A stretch of 64,000 nucleotides of DNA from Mesorhizobium sp. NZP2298 (lineage in GTDB: Bacteria > Pseudomonadota > Alphaproteobacteria > Rhizobiales > Rhizobiaceae): contig NZ_CP033365.1 in assembly GCF_013170825.1 (NCBI RefSeq), positions 1,116,001 through 1,180,000 of the forward strand, written 5' to 3'. Under the pieces are notes generated by a model. The model did not search any database. It had not been told where the DNA came from and saw only the letters and a program-made list of their open reading frames with translations. Positions within the stretch are counted from its first letter, which is position 1. Each line of letters begins with the position of its first letter. Shown here piece after piece: positions 36,925 to 46,917 of this stretch. The position numbers were made by a program, and so were the translations under genes.

Positions 36925-37392
36925 TCAGGCCGAGACCTTGGCCTTCCGGCCCTTGGTGGCCTTGACGGGCATCACTTCGACAGCCTTGCGGCCCAGGCCG
37001 ATCGACTTCGCCAGTTCCGAGCGCGAGGCCGCATAGTTGGGCGCAACCATCGGGTAGTCCGCCGGCAAGCCCCATTTGGCGCGATAGGCGTCCGGCGTCA
37101 GGCCGAAATGCACGCCGAGATGGCGCTTCAGAGATTTGAACTTCTTGCCGTCCTCGAGGCAGATGATGAAATCCGGCGTCACCGACTTCTTCGGGTTGAC
37201 AGCGGGAACCAGGGGGGCTGCCACCGGCACGGCCGGCTTGCCGAGCCCGCCGATCGAGGTGGCGACGCTGGCGATGAGGTCGGCAAGGCCGGAGACGGGC
37301 AGGCGATTCTTCTCGACGTAAGCGGACACGATATGGGCGGTCAGCTCGAGAAGGTCGATGTCTTTGCGAGCGTCGTTGCTATCGTCGGTCAA
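36925..37392 (-). CDS. mucR: Ros/MucR family transcriptional regulator
   Basis: This 155-residue zinc-finger regulator controls exopolysaccharide and symbiosis or virulence genes. The finger core is FIICLEDGKKFKSLKRHLGVHFG, split here as ICLEDGKKF and KRHLGVH. The second metal ligand is Asp where Agrobacterium Ros has Cys, as reported for Mesorhizobium MucR-type proteins. The C-terminal YPMVAPNYAASRSELAKSIG is diagnostic. The start is TTG 37392 with GGAGG five bases upstream; a longer extension to 37548 is unlike the family. Confidence 0.92.
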   Translation of the reverse strand: MTDDSNDARKDIDLLELTAHIVSAYVEKNRLPVSGLADLIASVATSIGGLGKPAVPVAAPLVPAVNPKKSVTPDFIICLEDGKKFKSLKRHLGVHFGLTPDAYRAKWGLPADYPMVAPNYAASRSELAKSIGLGRKAVEVMPVKATKGRKAKVSA

Positions 37393-37604
37393 TGTTTCCT
37401 CCGTCTGTGGCACACGGCCTCGAAAATCAGAATCGCTTTCGACAGGACGAGGCACAAAATCAAAAATGCTGAAGCGTCTTAAGCGTATCCACTGGAGCAC
37501 GCCGGGCAGTGCGGCGAAATTCCTAGTCGGCAAATCTGCATAACGCAATGATTTAGCGCGCCGTCACACGTTATTTTGAACAACTATACTAAACTGTAAT
37601 AATA

Positions 37605-38309
37605 TCAGACGATCAAGGCCTTGTCTCGCCACAGACGAAATCCACCTTCGAAGGCGCGTGTGTTGTCACCGCGCCTGGACTCGGCCGGCAACTCGTCGAG
37701 CTTGTCGACATTGCCGCCGCCAATGATGACATAGTCTGGTTGCAGGGCGGCGCGCAGCCGGATGACGACGTCGAAGACGTATTTGCGCCACTTCTTCTTG
37801 CCGTGCTTTTCCAGGCCGCGCTCGCCGACATAGTCCTCGAAGCTCCGGCCTTTCCTGTAGGGAAGATGGGCGAGCTCCATCGGCTGGCCGACATTGTCGA
37901 AGACCATCGCCGCACCGAGGCCGGTACCGAGTCCCAGGAACAGCATGCGCCCGCCTTCATAGCTGCCGATGGCCTGCATCAGCGCATCATTGACCACCTT
38001 GACCGGCTTGCCGAACTGCGCGGCGAAATCGAAGTCGGCCCAACCCTTGCCGAGATTCATCGGGTCGAGCACCGGCTTGTTGTGACGCACCGGGCCCGGA
38101 TAGCCCATCGAGATGACGTCATAGGACAGGCCCTCGGCGAGCTTCTTCACCTTGTCGATCATCTGCTGCGGCGTCAGGTCCGGGCCGGAATCGTCCCGGC
38201 GCTCCGTGTCGCCGGCGCTGGTCAGGATCTTGACGTGCGAGCCGCCAATGTCGATCGCCAGCACGATCTGCTCGGGGTCGGTTGCTGCCTGCTTCACCGC
38301 CTTGGCCAT
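37605..38309 (-). CDS. ppgK: Polyphosphate glucokinase-type ROK kinase
   Basis: This 234-residue ROK kinase phosphorylates glucose, with polyphosphate or ATP in the PPGK subgroup. It has LAIDIGGSHVKIL, GYPGPVRHNKP, VVNDALMQAIG with the catalytic Asp, and FLGLGTGLGAAMV. The start at 38309 has GGAGGGG upstream; an alternative ATG at 38327 overlaps the zwf stop (ATGA). It supplies glucose 6-phosphate to the downstream-pathway genes zwf and gnd beside it. Confidence 0.85.
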   Translation of the reverse strand: MAKAVKQAATDPEQIVLAIDIGGSHVKILTSAGDTERRDDSGPDLTPQQMIDKVKKLAEGLSYDVISMGYPGPVRHNKPVLDPMNLGKGWADFDFAAQFGKPVKVVNDALMQAIGSYEGGRMLFLGLGTGLGAAMVFDNVGQPMELAHLPYRKGRSFEDYVGERGLEKHGKKKWRKYVFDVVIRLRAALQPDYVIIGGGNVDKLDELPAESRRGDNTRAFEGGFRLWRDKALIV

Positions 38310-38323
38310 CGGGTCCCCTCCGC

Positions 38324-39700
38324 TCATGCCACCGGGTCGATCCAGCCATTGGGCGGGCCGAACCCGGCCATGGCGTCCGCCGGCCCCCATGTCTTCGGCT
38401 CGTAAAGATGCGGCGGCGTGGTGTCGCCAAGCACTGGCCCGACGATGCGCCACGCCAGTTCTGCCGCGTCCTGGCGGGTGAAGAGCTGGCCATTGCCGTT
38501 CATGGCGTCGCCGATCAGGCGCTCGTAAGGTGGCATGTCGGCCTTCCTGTCGTCGAGCGCCGTCAGTTCCACCTGCTCGCCGACCATGTCGTCGCCAGGC
38601 GCCTTGCGCTGCGCGCCGATGGCGATCACCACCTGTGGGTCGATGCGGAAGCGCACGTAGTTCTGGTCGGCGGGCTTGATCGGGTCGAAGACGTCGAGCG
38701 GCGGGCGCTTGAGCCGCACCACCACCTCGGTGACATGCACCGGCATGTTCTTGCCGGCGCGGATGAAGAACGGCACGTCCTGCCAGCGCCATGTGTCGAC
38801 GAAGAAGCGCACCGCGGCAAAGGTCTCGACCGGCGAGTTCGGCTTGACGCCGGGCTCGGCCAGGTAGCCGGTGAACTGGCCGCGCACGACATCGTCCCTG
38901 GTCAGCGTGCGGATCGCGCGCAGCACCTGGACCTTCTCGTCGATCAAATCGTCGGCGGAGCGGCCGACCGGCGGTTCCATGGCCAGCAGCAGGAGGATGT
39001 TGAGCAGATGGTTCTCGATGACGTCCCGGATGCAGCCGACATCGTCATAGAACTTACCGCGCCCTTCGACGCCGAAATCCTCGGCCATGGTGATCTGCAC
39101 GCTCTCGACGAAATTGCGGCTCCAGATCGGCTCGAGCAAGGAATTGGCGAAGCGGAAATAGAGCAGGTTCTGGATCGCTTCCTTGCCGAGATAGTGGTCG
39201 ATGCGGAAGATCGACTGTTCGTCGAACACCAGATGCAGCACCCGGTTCAGCCAGCGCGCCGACTGCAGATCGTGGCCGAAGGGCTTTTCCACCATCAACC
39301 GCGCGCCATGCGCGGTGCCCGACTGCTCCAACCCTTGCACGACAGTCTCGAACATGATCGGCGGCACCGCCATGTAGTGCAGCGGCCGCTGGGCACTGCC
39401 AAGCGCGGTCTTCAGCTTCTCGAAGGTGGCCCCATCGCGGTAGTCGCCGCTGACATAGCGCAGCAGCGACGCGAATTTGGCGAACACCTTCTCGTCGATC
39501 TTGCCCAGCGCATTGACGATGCCGTCGCGAGCGCGGTCCTGCAGCTGCTTGATGTCCCAGGCGTCGAAGGCGACGCCGATCACCGGTTCGGTGAGCGTGC
39601 CCTTGGCGACCATCTGGTACAGCGCTGGAAATATCTTCTTGTGGGCGAGGTCGCCGGTGGCTCCGAAGAGCACCAGCGTGTCGGACCGTTCCTGGCTCAT
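38324..39700 (-). CDS. zwf: Glucose-6-phosphate 1-dehydrogenase
   Basis: This 458-residue enzyme makes 6-phosphogluconolactone and NADPH. The Rossmann motif [19 protein letters not shown] opens it and the active-site [15 protein letters not shown] is present; FFIRAGKNM follows. Start 39700 has GGGAGA upstream. It lies in a leftward set with gnd, a glucoamylase and a glucokinase. No pgl gene is adjacent. Confidence 0.95.
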   Translation of the reverse strand: MSQERSDTLVLFGATGDLAHKKIFPALYQMVAKGTLTEPVIGVAFDAWDIKQLQDRARDGIVNALGKIDEKVFAKFASLLRYVSGDYRDGATFEKLKTALGSAQRPLHYMAVPPIMFETVVQGLEQSGTAHGARLMVEKPFGHDLQSARWLNRVLHLVFDEQSIFRIDHYLGKEAIQNLLYFRFANSLLEPIWSRNFVESVQITMAEDFGVEGRGKFYDDVGCIRDVIENHLLNILLLLAMEPPVGRSADDLIDEKVQVLRAIRTLTRDDVVRGQFTGYLAEPGVKPNSPVETFAAVRFFVDTWRWQDVPFFIRAGKNMPVHVTEVVVRLKRPPLDVFDPIKPADQNYVRFRIDPQVVIAIGAQRKAPGDDMVGEQVELTALDDRKADMPPYERLIGDAMNGNGQLFTRQDAAELAWRIVGPVLGDTTPPHLYEPKTWGPADAMAGFGPPNGWIDPVA

Positions 39701-39722
39701 GCGTGCGTCTCCCGCTGTGGCG

Positions 39723-40739
39723 TCACTTGCCGGCCTTCGGCTTTTCGACATGGCCGCCGAAGGCATAGCGCATGGCGGACAACAGCTTGTCGGCGAATTC
39801 GGATTCGCCTTGCGAGGAGAAGCGGTCGAACAGCGCCGAGGACAGCACTGGCGCCGGCACGCCCGTGTCGATCGCCGCCTTCAGCGTCCAGCGGCCCTCG
39901 CCCGAATCCGAAACACGGCCGCCGAACTGCGCCAGGCCCGGATCGCTCTTCAGCGCACCGGCGGTGAGATCGAGCAGCCAGGAGCCGATGACGCTGCCAT
40001 GGCGCCAGACCTCGGCTACTTGGGGCAGGTCAATGTCGAATTGATAGTATTGAGGGTTTTCCAGCGGGCTGGTCTCGGCGTCCGCCGAGCGTTGCCGCTT
40101 GCCGGCATTGGCCGACTTCAGGATGTTCATGCCTTCGGCATAGGCGGCCATGACTCCATACTCGATGCCGTTGTGCACCATCTTGACGAAGTGGCCGGCG
40201 CCGCTCGGTCCGCAATGCAGATAGCCGAAGGGCGCCGTCCCGGCGGCCTTGTCCGGGGTCGGCGCGCCCGCATCGGCGCCCGGCGCCAGCGTGGCGAAGA
40301 TGGAATCGAGGTGCTGCACCGCCACGTCGGGACCGCCGATCATCAGGCAGTAGCCGCGCTCCAGGCCCCAGACACCGCCGCTGGTGCCGACATCGACAAG
40401 ATGGATACCCCTGGTGGCCAGTTTCGCGGCCTGGTCGACGGCGTCGTGATAATAGGAATTGCCGCCGTCTATGACGATGTCGCCGGGCTCCATCAGGGCC
40501 GCGACCTGATCGATGATCTTGCCTGTTATCGCGGCCGGCAGCATCAGCCAGACACAGCGCGGCTTGGCGAGCTTGCCGACGAATTCCGTCAGGGATGCCG
40601 CCCCGAGCGCACCGTCGCTCACCAGGGCCGCGACGCTGGCGGGGTTGATGTCATAGACGACGCACTCATGGCCGTCGCGCATCAGGCGGCGCACCATGTT
40701 GGCGCCCATCCGGCCCAGTCCCATCATTCCGATCTGCAT
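39723..40739 (-). CDS. gnd: 6-Phosphogluconate dehydrogenase (decarboxylating), short NAD-type
   Basis: This 338-residue enzyme oxidatively decarboxylates 6-phosphogluconate to ribulose 5-phosphate. It has [30 protein letters not shown] and the catalytic [15 protein letters not shown]. At about 340 residues it is the short YqeC/GntZ class, which is often NAD-dependent. zwf begins 22 bases downstream. Confidence 0.94.
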   Translation of the reverse strand: MQIGMMGLGRMGANMVRRLMRDGHECVVYDINPASVAALVSDGALGAASLTEFVGKLAKPRCVWLMLPAAITGKIIDQVAALMEPGDIVIDGGNSYYHDAVDQAAKLATRGIHLVDVGTSGGVWGLERGYCLMIGGPDVAVQHLDSIFATLAPGADAGAPTPDKAAGTAPFGYLHCGPSGAGHFVKMVHNGIEYGVMAAYAEGMNILKSANAGKRQRSADAETSPLENPQYYQFDIDLPQVAEVWRHGSVIGSWLLDLTAGALKSDPGLAQFGGRVSDSGEGRWTLKAAIDTGVPAPVLSSALFDRFSSQGESEFADKLLSAMRYAFGGHVEKPKAGK

Positions 40740-40794
40740 GGTTTCGTCCCGATTGTTTGAGGAAAGAACAAATCTATCGGCCCCGCTGCTTTCA

Positions 40795-43203
40795 TCATGA
40801 TGCGTCAATGCCGACGCTGAAGTCGACATTCTCCCAACGCATCGCATCGGGCCAGAAAAAAGTGAAGACGAGGCCGCCTCCCGGCTCCAGTCCGGCGACC
40901 GGGAGGTCGACCAGATGAACGCCGAAAGCGTTCTCGCTGGTTTTGTGGTCCTGGATCGTCAGCCATTTGTCGCTGCTCCAATGGACAACGCCCGGCGCCG
41001 AAAGCTCGACGCGCAAAACCTTGCCGGCCGGGATGGAGCGGATCTTGTTGTTGAAGCGCCATGTCCTGAGCGGCGAGCTTGTCTTGCCCTTGATGTAGCG
41101 CTCGACGCCTTGCGGCGGCATGTCGAAGACCGCGCCGTCGCGCAACGAGCGCAACAGCTTGATGTGCTCGGCATGTGCCCAGACCAGCGGCATGGCGCTG
41201 CCCGACGGTTTGCCCAGCCACAGTTCGCGGTCCGGCACATCCGGGCTGTCCCAAACCTGTTCCGGCAGCAGCCCGCCTATACCCGCCGAACGCTCGAAGG
41301 TCCCGAGAAGCTGCGCGGCTTTCTCCTTGCGGCCGGCGGCAAGCTCGTAATGCGCCCGCTCGCCGGTAAGCAGGGGCCAGGCGCGTCCCTGGCCGGTGCC
41401 GTCAAAAGGCGCACCATCCTCGTGCTCGCCATAGCCGTCACTGGTGTAGCGGTACCAGACCGGGCCTTGCGGGAGATCGCAACGCAAAAGGGCATCGACG
41501 GCCTTGACGGTATCGACGATGAGCGGATCGTCGGCCGCCCGGAGGCCAAAGCGAACCAGGGCCAGGGCGTCGGGACTGACTATGGCTTCCGCCGGTTTGT
41601 CGGTGTCGGCCGGTGGACGGTTCTTGATCGGCACGAAGCCGTCCTTCGGCGTAGCGGCGCCCGCATCGTCCGGCGGCGCGATACGGACATAATAGCCTGT
41701 GACGCCTGCGTCGATGGAGAGCTGAGTGCCCGTGACGTAGGTCCAGCGTTCGACCTGATCGTTCCAGCAATCAGCGGTTTCGCGCAGGTAGTTTGCCGGC
41801 TCAGTCTTTCCGACGACATCCAGCATATCGGCGGCGGCAAGCAGCGCGGCGATCTCGACGGCCAGCGTGAACGGGCTGTATCCGGCGTCTTCCTCCCAGC
41901 GGTCCTCGCCGGTGACGGGGCCGTTGCGCACGACATACGAGGCGGCGTTTTCGATCATGGCCATGAAATCGGCGAGCTTGGCACGCGGCAGATAGCCCGC
42001 GCGGCGCAAGGCGTCGGACAGAAGCAGCGGAAAGGCGCATTCATCCATCTGGATGCCGGGCCAGTAGGCGGTGCCGTCCGACCAGACATTCTGCGGCCAG
42101 TGACCGTCCGGCTGCTGGATCGAGCGCAGATAGGCCAGGATCTGCAGCGCCTGCTTGCCGTCGCCGGCGGCAAGGAAACCGCCAGCGGTCTCGACCAGGT
42201 CGCGGGGCCAGACCAGATGGTAGCCGCCGAGATCGTCGTCGCCCTTGTTGAAGCCCCATGGGATCGAAAGGCTGGCAACGGCGGCGCCGGGTCTCGCGAC
42301 CGAGAGATGCGTGGCCAGAACCGCTGTGCTCACACGATAGGTGTTCAGCCCGGAGGCGGTGTGGCGGTCGAGCTTCTCAAGCCTGGCCTGGAATGTCCGC
42401 CAGTTCCCGACATAGGTTTGCGTGGCGGCGTCGAAACCCTGCTTGAGACTGGCCAGCGCCAGGTCCGCGGCCGCTTCCGGCGAAGCGCCGAAGCCAAGCG
42501 CCAGCAAGGCCGTGGTCTTGCCAGCGGAAAAGCCGATCTCGCCGGTCAGGGCGACATTGCCGTCTTCCGCTCGCTGGCAGGAGGGATCGAGCGCACCGCC
42601 GTTCTGCAATTGCTGCCATCCGTCGGAGAAACCGACATAGCCGGCCGAACAGCCATGCCAGGGCAGTGAGGAGACCAGCGCCAGGGATACGCCGCGCCCC
42701 GTGGCGAAAAGCATGCGCTGGCCCTTGTGTTCGCCAACCCAGGCGGTATTGCCCATGCCGGCATTGACGAGGTGCGGCGCAAGCAGCGCGTAGACATGGT
42801 AGTCGGCCGCCGGACCTTTCAGCGGTACGAATGCAATCTCCTGCAGCAGGACAGGCCGTTTCGGATCCGTAATGATGCGCTTTTCGATACGGTAGGCGCC
42901 GTCTGTCGCGGTGTTGGCCAGCCTGTAGCCAGGCACGCCGTCCTCGAACGGCGCGATGGCGTGCGTGGCGTCGCGCTTTTCTTCCGAGAAATAGCCACCG
43001 GGGCCGGCGACGATCAGCTCCATGTCGCGCGTGCAGGCGCTGTCGAGACGCGGATAGTAGATCTCGTTCAAGATGCCGTGACTGATGGTGAACCAGAGCG
43101 GGCTCTTGGCTGAAAACGCGGTGCCGACGCCACTCTTGGCGCTTGATGTCCAGCGCGCCGGTATTCCGGGCGCGCCTTTGGCAACGGTCGGCGTCACTGC
43201 CAT
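40795..43203 (-). CDS. GH15 glucoamylase-like glycoside hydrolase
   Basis: This 802-residue enzyme probably releases glucose from alpha-glucans (glucan 1,4-alpha-glucosidase or glucodextranase type). An N-terminal beta-sandwich is followed by an (alpha/alpha)6 barrel with YHLVWPRDLVETAGGFLAAG. The catalytic Glu candidates lie in RWEEDAGYSPFT and GGLLPEQVWDSPD. No signal peptide is visible, so it acts in the cytoplasm, perhaps on glycogen or imported maltodextrins. Start 43203 has AGGAGG upstream. Confidence 0.9.
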   Translation of the reverse strand: MAVTPTVAKGAPGIPARWTSSAKSGVGTAFSAKSPLWFTISHGILNEIYYPRLDSACTRDMELIVAGPGGYFSEEKRDATHAIAPFEDGVPGYRLANTATDGAYRIEKRIITDPKRPVLLQEIAFVPLKGPAADYHVYALLAPHLVNAGMGNTAWVGEHKGQRMLFATGRGVSLALVSSLPWHGCSAGYVGFSDGWQQLQNGGALDPSCQRAEDGNVALTGEIGFSAGKTTALLALGFGASPEAAADLALASLKQGFDAATQTYVGNWRTFQARLEKLDRHTASGLNTYRVSTAVLATHLSVARPGAAVASLSIPWGFNKGDDDLGGYHLVWPRDLVETAGGFLAAGDGKQALQILAYLRSIQQPDGHWPQNVWSDGTAYWPGIQMDECAFPLLLSDALRRAGYLPRAKLADFMAMIENAASYVVRNGPVTGEDRWEEDAGYSPFTLAVEIAALLAAADMLDVVGKTEPANYLRETADCWNDQVERWTYVTGTQLSIDAGVTGYYVRIAPPDDAGAATPKDGFVPIKNRPPADTDKPAEAIVSPDALALVRFGLRAADDPLIVDTVKAVDALLRCDLPQGPVWYRYTSDGYGEHEDGAPFDGTGQGRAWPLLTGERAHYELAAGRKEKAAQLLGTFERSAGIGGLLPEQVWDSPDVPDRELWLGKPSGSAMPLVWAHAEHIKLLRSLRDGAVFDMPPQGVERYIKGKTSSPLRTWRFNNKIRSIPAGKVLRVELSAPGVVHWSSDKWLTIQDHKTSENAFGVHLVDLPVAGLEPGGGLVFTFFWPDAMRWENVDFSVGIDAS

Positions 43204-43399
43204 CAAATGGCCTCCTGTCGTGCTCCTAGACCATGTGCCGGCGGCTTTTTCAATCATCGCACCGCAAGTTGATCGAAGGCACGCCAAGCTTTGCAGTTGA
43301 CAGCTTGCGGTTCGTCTGCATTTGTCTGACAATAGATAAAAAACAGGGACTGCGCGTAACGATCATCAGGCAAAACTAGCAACTTTGGGAGGAAATCAT

Positions 43400-44413
43400 A
43401 TGAAGAAACTGTTCGTTCTGGGTGCGCTGGCAGCTATGTTGGCCTCGGGCACCGCACTTGCCGACACCAGCGGCAAGAAGATCGCATTCTCCAACAATTA
43501 CGCCGGCAATTCGTGGCGGCAGGCGATGCTCGACAGCTACGGCATCGTCACCAAGAAGGCGGTCGACGACAAGGTCGTCGGCGCGGCCGACATCTTCACC
43601 ACCGCCGACAAGGAAGTGCCGACGCAGGCAGCCCAGGTGCAGAACCTCATCCTGCAGGGTTACGACGCCATCGTCATCAACGCCGCCTCGCCGGATGCGC
43701 TCAACGGCGCCATCAAGCAGGCCTGCGACGCCGGCATTGTCGTCGTCTCCTTCGACGGCATCGTCACCGAGCCCTGCGCCTATCGCGTCGTCGTCGACTT
43801 CAAGGACATGGGCAAGCAGGAAATCGAGCAGATGGCCAAGTTCCAGCCGAAGGGCGGGAACCTGCTGGAAATCCGCGGTCTTGCCGGCACGTCCATCGAC
43901 GATGCCATCCATGCCGGTATCCTCGAAGGCGTCGCCGCCCATCCCGAATTCAAGATCGTCGGTTCGGTGACCGGCGACTGGGACCAGACGACGGCGCAGA
44001 AAGCGGTCGCGACCATCCTGCCTTCGCTGCCCGATGTCGTCGGCATCGTCGATCAGGGCGGCGACGGCTATGGCGCCGCACAGGCTTTCGCCGCCGCCAA
44101 CAAGCCGCGCCCGACCATTATCATGGGCAACCGCCAGGATGAGCTGAAGTGGTGGAAGGAACAGAAGGACAAGGACGGCTACCAGACCTGGTCGGCTTCG
44201 ATCGCGCCCGGAGTGTCCTCGCTTGCATTCTGGGTGGCGCAACAGGTGCTCGACGGCCGCAAGGACATACCGCACGATCTCCTGGTGCCATATCTGGCCT
44301 TCACCCAGGACGATTTCGAGGCAGCCCTGCCGAAGATCAAGGAAGGCGGCGTCGCCACCCACGAATACAGCCAGGAAGATGCAATGGCGGCCATCAAAGC
44401 CAACATCAAGTGA
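43400..44413 (+). CDS. Sugar ABC transporter substrate-binding protein
   Basis: This 337-residue periplasmic binding protein of the ribose/galactose type (PBP1 fold) has a Sec signal peptide (LFVLGALAAMLASGTALA) and AFSNNYAGNSWRQAMLDSYG at the mature start. GGGAGGAAATC precedes the ATG. It is the first gene of a four-gene importer operon with an ATPase and two permeases. The ligand is unknown. Confidence 0.93.
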   Translation: MKKLFVLGALAAMLASGTALADTSGKKIAFSNNYAGNSWRQAMLDSYGIVTKKAVDDKVVGAADIFTTADKEVPTQAAQVQNLILQGYDAIVINAASPDALNGAIKQACDAGIVVVSFDGIVTEPCAYRVVVDFKDMGKQEIEQMAKFQPKGGNLLEIRGLAGTSIDDAIHAGILEGVAAHPEFKIVGSVTGDWDQTTAQKAVATILPSLPDVVGIVDQGGDGYGAAQAFAAANKPRPTIIMGNRQDELKWWKEQKDKDGYQTWSASIAPGVSSLAFWVAQQVLDGRKDIPHDLLVPYLAFTQDDFEAALPKIKEGGVATHEYSQEDAMAAIKANIK

Positions 44414-44462
44414 GCATCGCGGCAGCGTTGCCGTCCGTATCGCCGAGCGGGTACCGTTGAGC

Positions 44463-45932
44463 ATGCCTGAAGGGAACGCTGACATCATCAGACTGAACGG
44501 CGCCGAAAAACATTTCGGCGCCGTTCGCGCGCTGGGCGGGGTGGATTTTCATGTCGGGCCTGGCGAGTGCGTCGGCCTGGTCGGCCACAATGGCGCCGGC
44601 AAATCGACGCTGATGCACATGGTGACGGGCACGATGGTGCCCGACAGCGGCAAGATCGGCGTGCATGGCGGCATCGAGGAGAACTACTCGGTGTCGCGTG
44701 CGCAAAAACTCGGCATACGCTGCGTGTTCCAGGAACTGTCACTCTGCCCCAACCTCAGCGTCGCCGAGAACACGCGCATCAACCATGCCTCGCTCTCCGG
44801 CGTCGGCTGGCGGCGCAAGGCGGCCGCGCTGATCACCGCCAAGCTGGACGAAATCTTTCCGGACCATGGCATCTCGGCCTGGGACATTGTCGGCGACCTG
44901 TCGATCGGCCGGCGCCAGATGGTCGAGGTGGCGCGCGCCTTCACGGTCACCCAGGACCGGCTTGACCTCGTCATTCTCGACGAGCCGACTTCGTCGCTAG
45001 ACGCGCATACGGCCGGCCAGTTGCTGGCCTTCGTGCGCCGCTTCGTCGCCGGCGGCAAGAGCTGCATCCTGATTTCGCATGTGCTGGGCGAGGTGCTGAA
45101 GAACGCCGACCGCATCGTGGTGATGCGCGACGGCAAGGTGGTGGCGTCGGATGCGGCCGATGCCTTCGACCGCGACCGGCTGGTGACGGTGATGGGCGGA
45201 GCGGAAGCACGCCGCAAGATCGCGGCGCAAGCCGCTGCCGCGAAAACCGGGGCGGGTCCGCTGCGGGTGCGGGCAAGGCCCGCCGCGCAGAAGGATGGCG
45301 CTGACCTCGAGGCGCGGGCCGGCGAGATCATCGGTCTTGCCGGATTGGCCGGTCATGGCCAGACCGACCTGCTGCTGGCGATCTTCAGCGGAGCCTCACG
45401 TGCCAAGACAGGGATCGAGGTGACCGCCCCAGTGGCGCTTGTCGCGGGCGACCGTCAGTCGGACGGCATCTTCCCGCAATGGTCGATCGCGCAGAACATC
45501 GGCATCCGCTCGCTGGCGCGCCTGCGCAAGGGGTTGTTGATCTCGCCGCAGCGCGAGGCCGAACTTGCCGAGGCCTGGCAGAAGAGGATCGGCATCCGCA
45601 CGCCCGACATGAACAACAACATCTTCTCGCTGTCGGGCGGCAACCAGCAGAAGGCATTGTTTGCCCGCGCGCTCGGCTCCGATGCCCAGATCGTGCTGAT
45701 GGATGACCCGATGCGCGGCGTCGACATCGGCACCAAGCTCGAAGTGTACGACCTCGTGCGCGAGGAGGCTGGCCGCGGCCGCACCTTCCTCTGGTACACG
45801 ACCGAAACCGAAGAGCTCGACAATTGCGACCATGTCTATGTCTTCAAGAACGGCCGCATCGTCGCCAACCTCACGCGCGACGAACTGACGGAGGAAAAGA
45901 TCATCCAGTCCTCGTTCGGCGATGCGGCCTGA
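44463..45932 (+). CDS. Sugar ABC transporter ATP-binding protein (RbsA-like)
   Basis: This 489-residue protein has two ATPase domains. The first has Walker A GHNGAGKST, signature LSIGRRQMVEVARA and Walker B VILDEPTSSLD. The second has a degenerate Walker A (GLAGHGQTD), LSGGNQQKALFARAL and LMDDPMRGVD, as usual in RbsA. It energises the importer of the flanking genes. Confidence 0.94.
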   Translation: MPEGNADIIRLNGAEKHFGAVRALGGVDFHVGPGECVGLVGHNGAGKSTLMHMVTGTMVPDSGKIGVHGGIEENYSVSRAQKLGIRCVFQELSLCPNLSVAENTRINHASLSGVGWRRKAAALITAKLDEIFPDHGISAWDIVGDLSIGRRQMVEVARAFTVTQDRLDLVILDEPTSSLDAHTAGQLLAFVRRFVAGGKSCILISHVLGEVLKNADRIVVMRDGKVVASDAADAFDRDRLVTVMGGAEARRKIAAQAAAAKTGAGPLRVRARPAAQKDGADLEARAGEIIGLAGLAGHGQTDLLLAIFSGASRAKTGIEVTAPVALVAGDRQSDGIFPQWSIAQNIGIRSLARLRKGLLISPQREAELAEAWQKRIGIRTPDMNNNIFSLSGGNQQKALFARALGSDAQIVLMDDPMRGVDIGTKLEVYDLVREEAGRGRTFLWYTTETEELDNCDHVYVFKNGRIVANLTRDELTEEKIIQSSFGDAA

Positions 45933-45933
45933 G

Positions 45934-46914
45934 ATGACGGCAGCATCCATCGACAATGGCTTCAAAGGGGCGGCGGCACGCAATGCGGCGGCGCGCGCCC
46001 GCCTGCTGCGTGGCTTGCTGCCGGCGCTATCACTGGCGCTGGTGCTGCTCGCCATTGCCTGGCTCAACCCACGCGCAATCAGCTATTTCGGCTTCAGCCT
46101 GATGCTGAACCTGGCGATCCCGATCGCGCTGGCGACGATCGCGCAGATGTTCGTCATATCAGGAAATGAGCTCGACCTGTCGATCGGCACCTTCGTCGGT
46201 TTCGTCGGCTGCGTCACCGCGACCTGGCTGAAGGACGCGCCGCTCATCGGCGTCGCCATCCTGCTCGGCTCGATCGGCGTCTATGCGCTGCTCGGCGCGC
46301 TGATCCATCTGCGCAATCTGCCGTCGATCGTGGTGACGCTCGGCATGAGTTTCGTCTGGCAGGGGTTGGCCATTCTCGTCCTGCCCAAGCCCGGCGGCAA
46401 GGCGCCGGACTGGTTGCTGGCGATCATGTCGTTCAAGCCGCCTTTCATTCCCTTCCCGATCATCGCGGCGCTGCTGATCGGTCTCATTGTCCACTTTGGC
46501 CTGATGCGCACCTCCTATGGCGTGATCCTGCGCGGTTCCGGCGGCAATCCGGCAGCGCTTCGACGTGCCGGCTGGTCGTTGCTCAAAACCAAGGTCGTGC
46601 TGTTCGCGCTGGCCGGCCTGTTCGGCGTGCTGTCCGGCATGGCGCTGATCGGCATCACCACATCGGCGGACGCCAATATCGGCAATGGCTACACGCTGCT
46701 GGCGATCGCCGGCGTCATCCTCGGCGGCGGCGAATTCGTCGGCGGCCGGGTGTCGCCGATCGGCGCGGTGATCGGCGCGCTGACGCTGGCGCTGGCGGCC
46801 TCGCCGCTGCTCACCTTCATGCGCATTCCACCCGACTGGCAGGTGGCCGCCAACGGCGCCATCCTGATCATCGTGCTGGCGGCGCGGGTGCTGATCAGCC
46901 GCAGGGAGAGGTGA
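45934..46914 (+). CDS. Sugar ABC transporter permease 1
   Basis: This 326-residue RbsC-type permease has eight to ten membrane helices. NELDLSIGTFVGFVGCVTA is the typical segment and SGGNPAALRRAGW the coupling region. ATG 45934 is two bases after the ATPase stop; an overlapping ATG at 45922 is an alternative. Confidence 0.92.
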   Translation: MTAASIDNGFKGAAARNAAARARLLRGLLPALSLALVLLAIAWLNPRAISYFGFSLMLNLAIPIALATIAQMFVISGNELDLSIGTFVGFVGCVTATWLKDAPLIGVAILLGSIGVYALLGALIHLRNLPSIVVTLGMSFVWQGLAILVLPKPGGKAPDWLLAIMSFKPPFIPFPIIAALLIGLIVHFGLMRTSYGVILRGSGGNPAALRRAGWSLLKTKVVLFALAGLFGVLSGMALIGITTSADANIGNGYTLLAIAGVILGGGEFVGGRVSPIGAVIGALTLALAASPLLTFMRIPPDWQVAANGAILIIVLAARVLISRRER

Positions 46915-46917
46915 GCG

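Noticed and set aside
36925..37548. A longer MucR protein starting at 37548
   Set aside because: The extra 52 residues are unlike the family, and TTG 37392 has a strong ribosome-binding site at ideal distance.
38282..39967. A 561-codon frame opposite zwf and gnd
   Set aside because: Antisense to two well-recognised enzymes; no domain seen.
40915..42669. A 584-codon frame opposite the glucoamylase gene
   Set aside because: The minus-strand GH15 gene has its catalytic motifs and a good ribosome-binding site; the plus frame does not.
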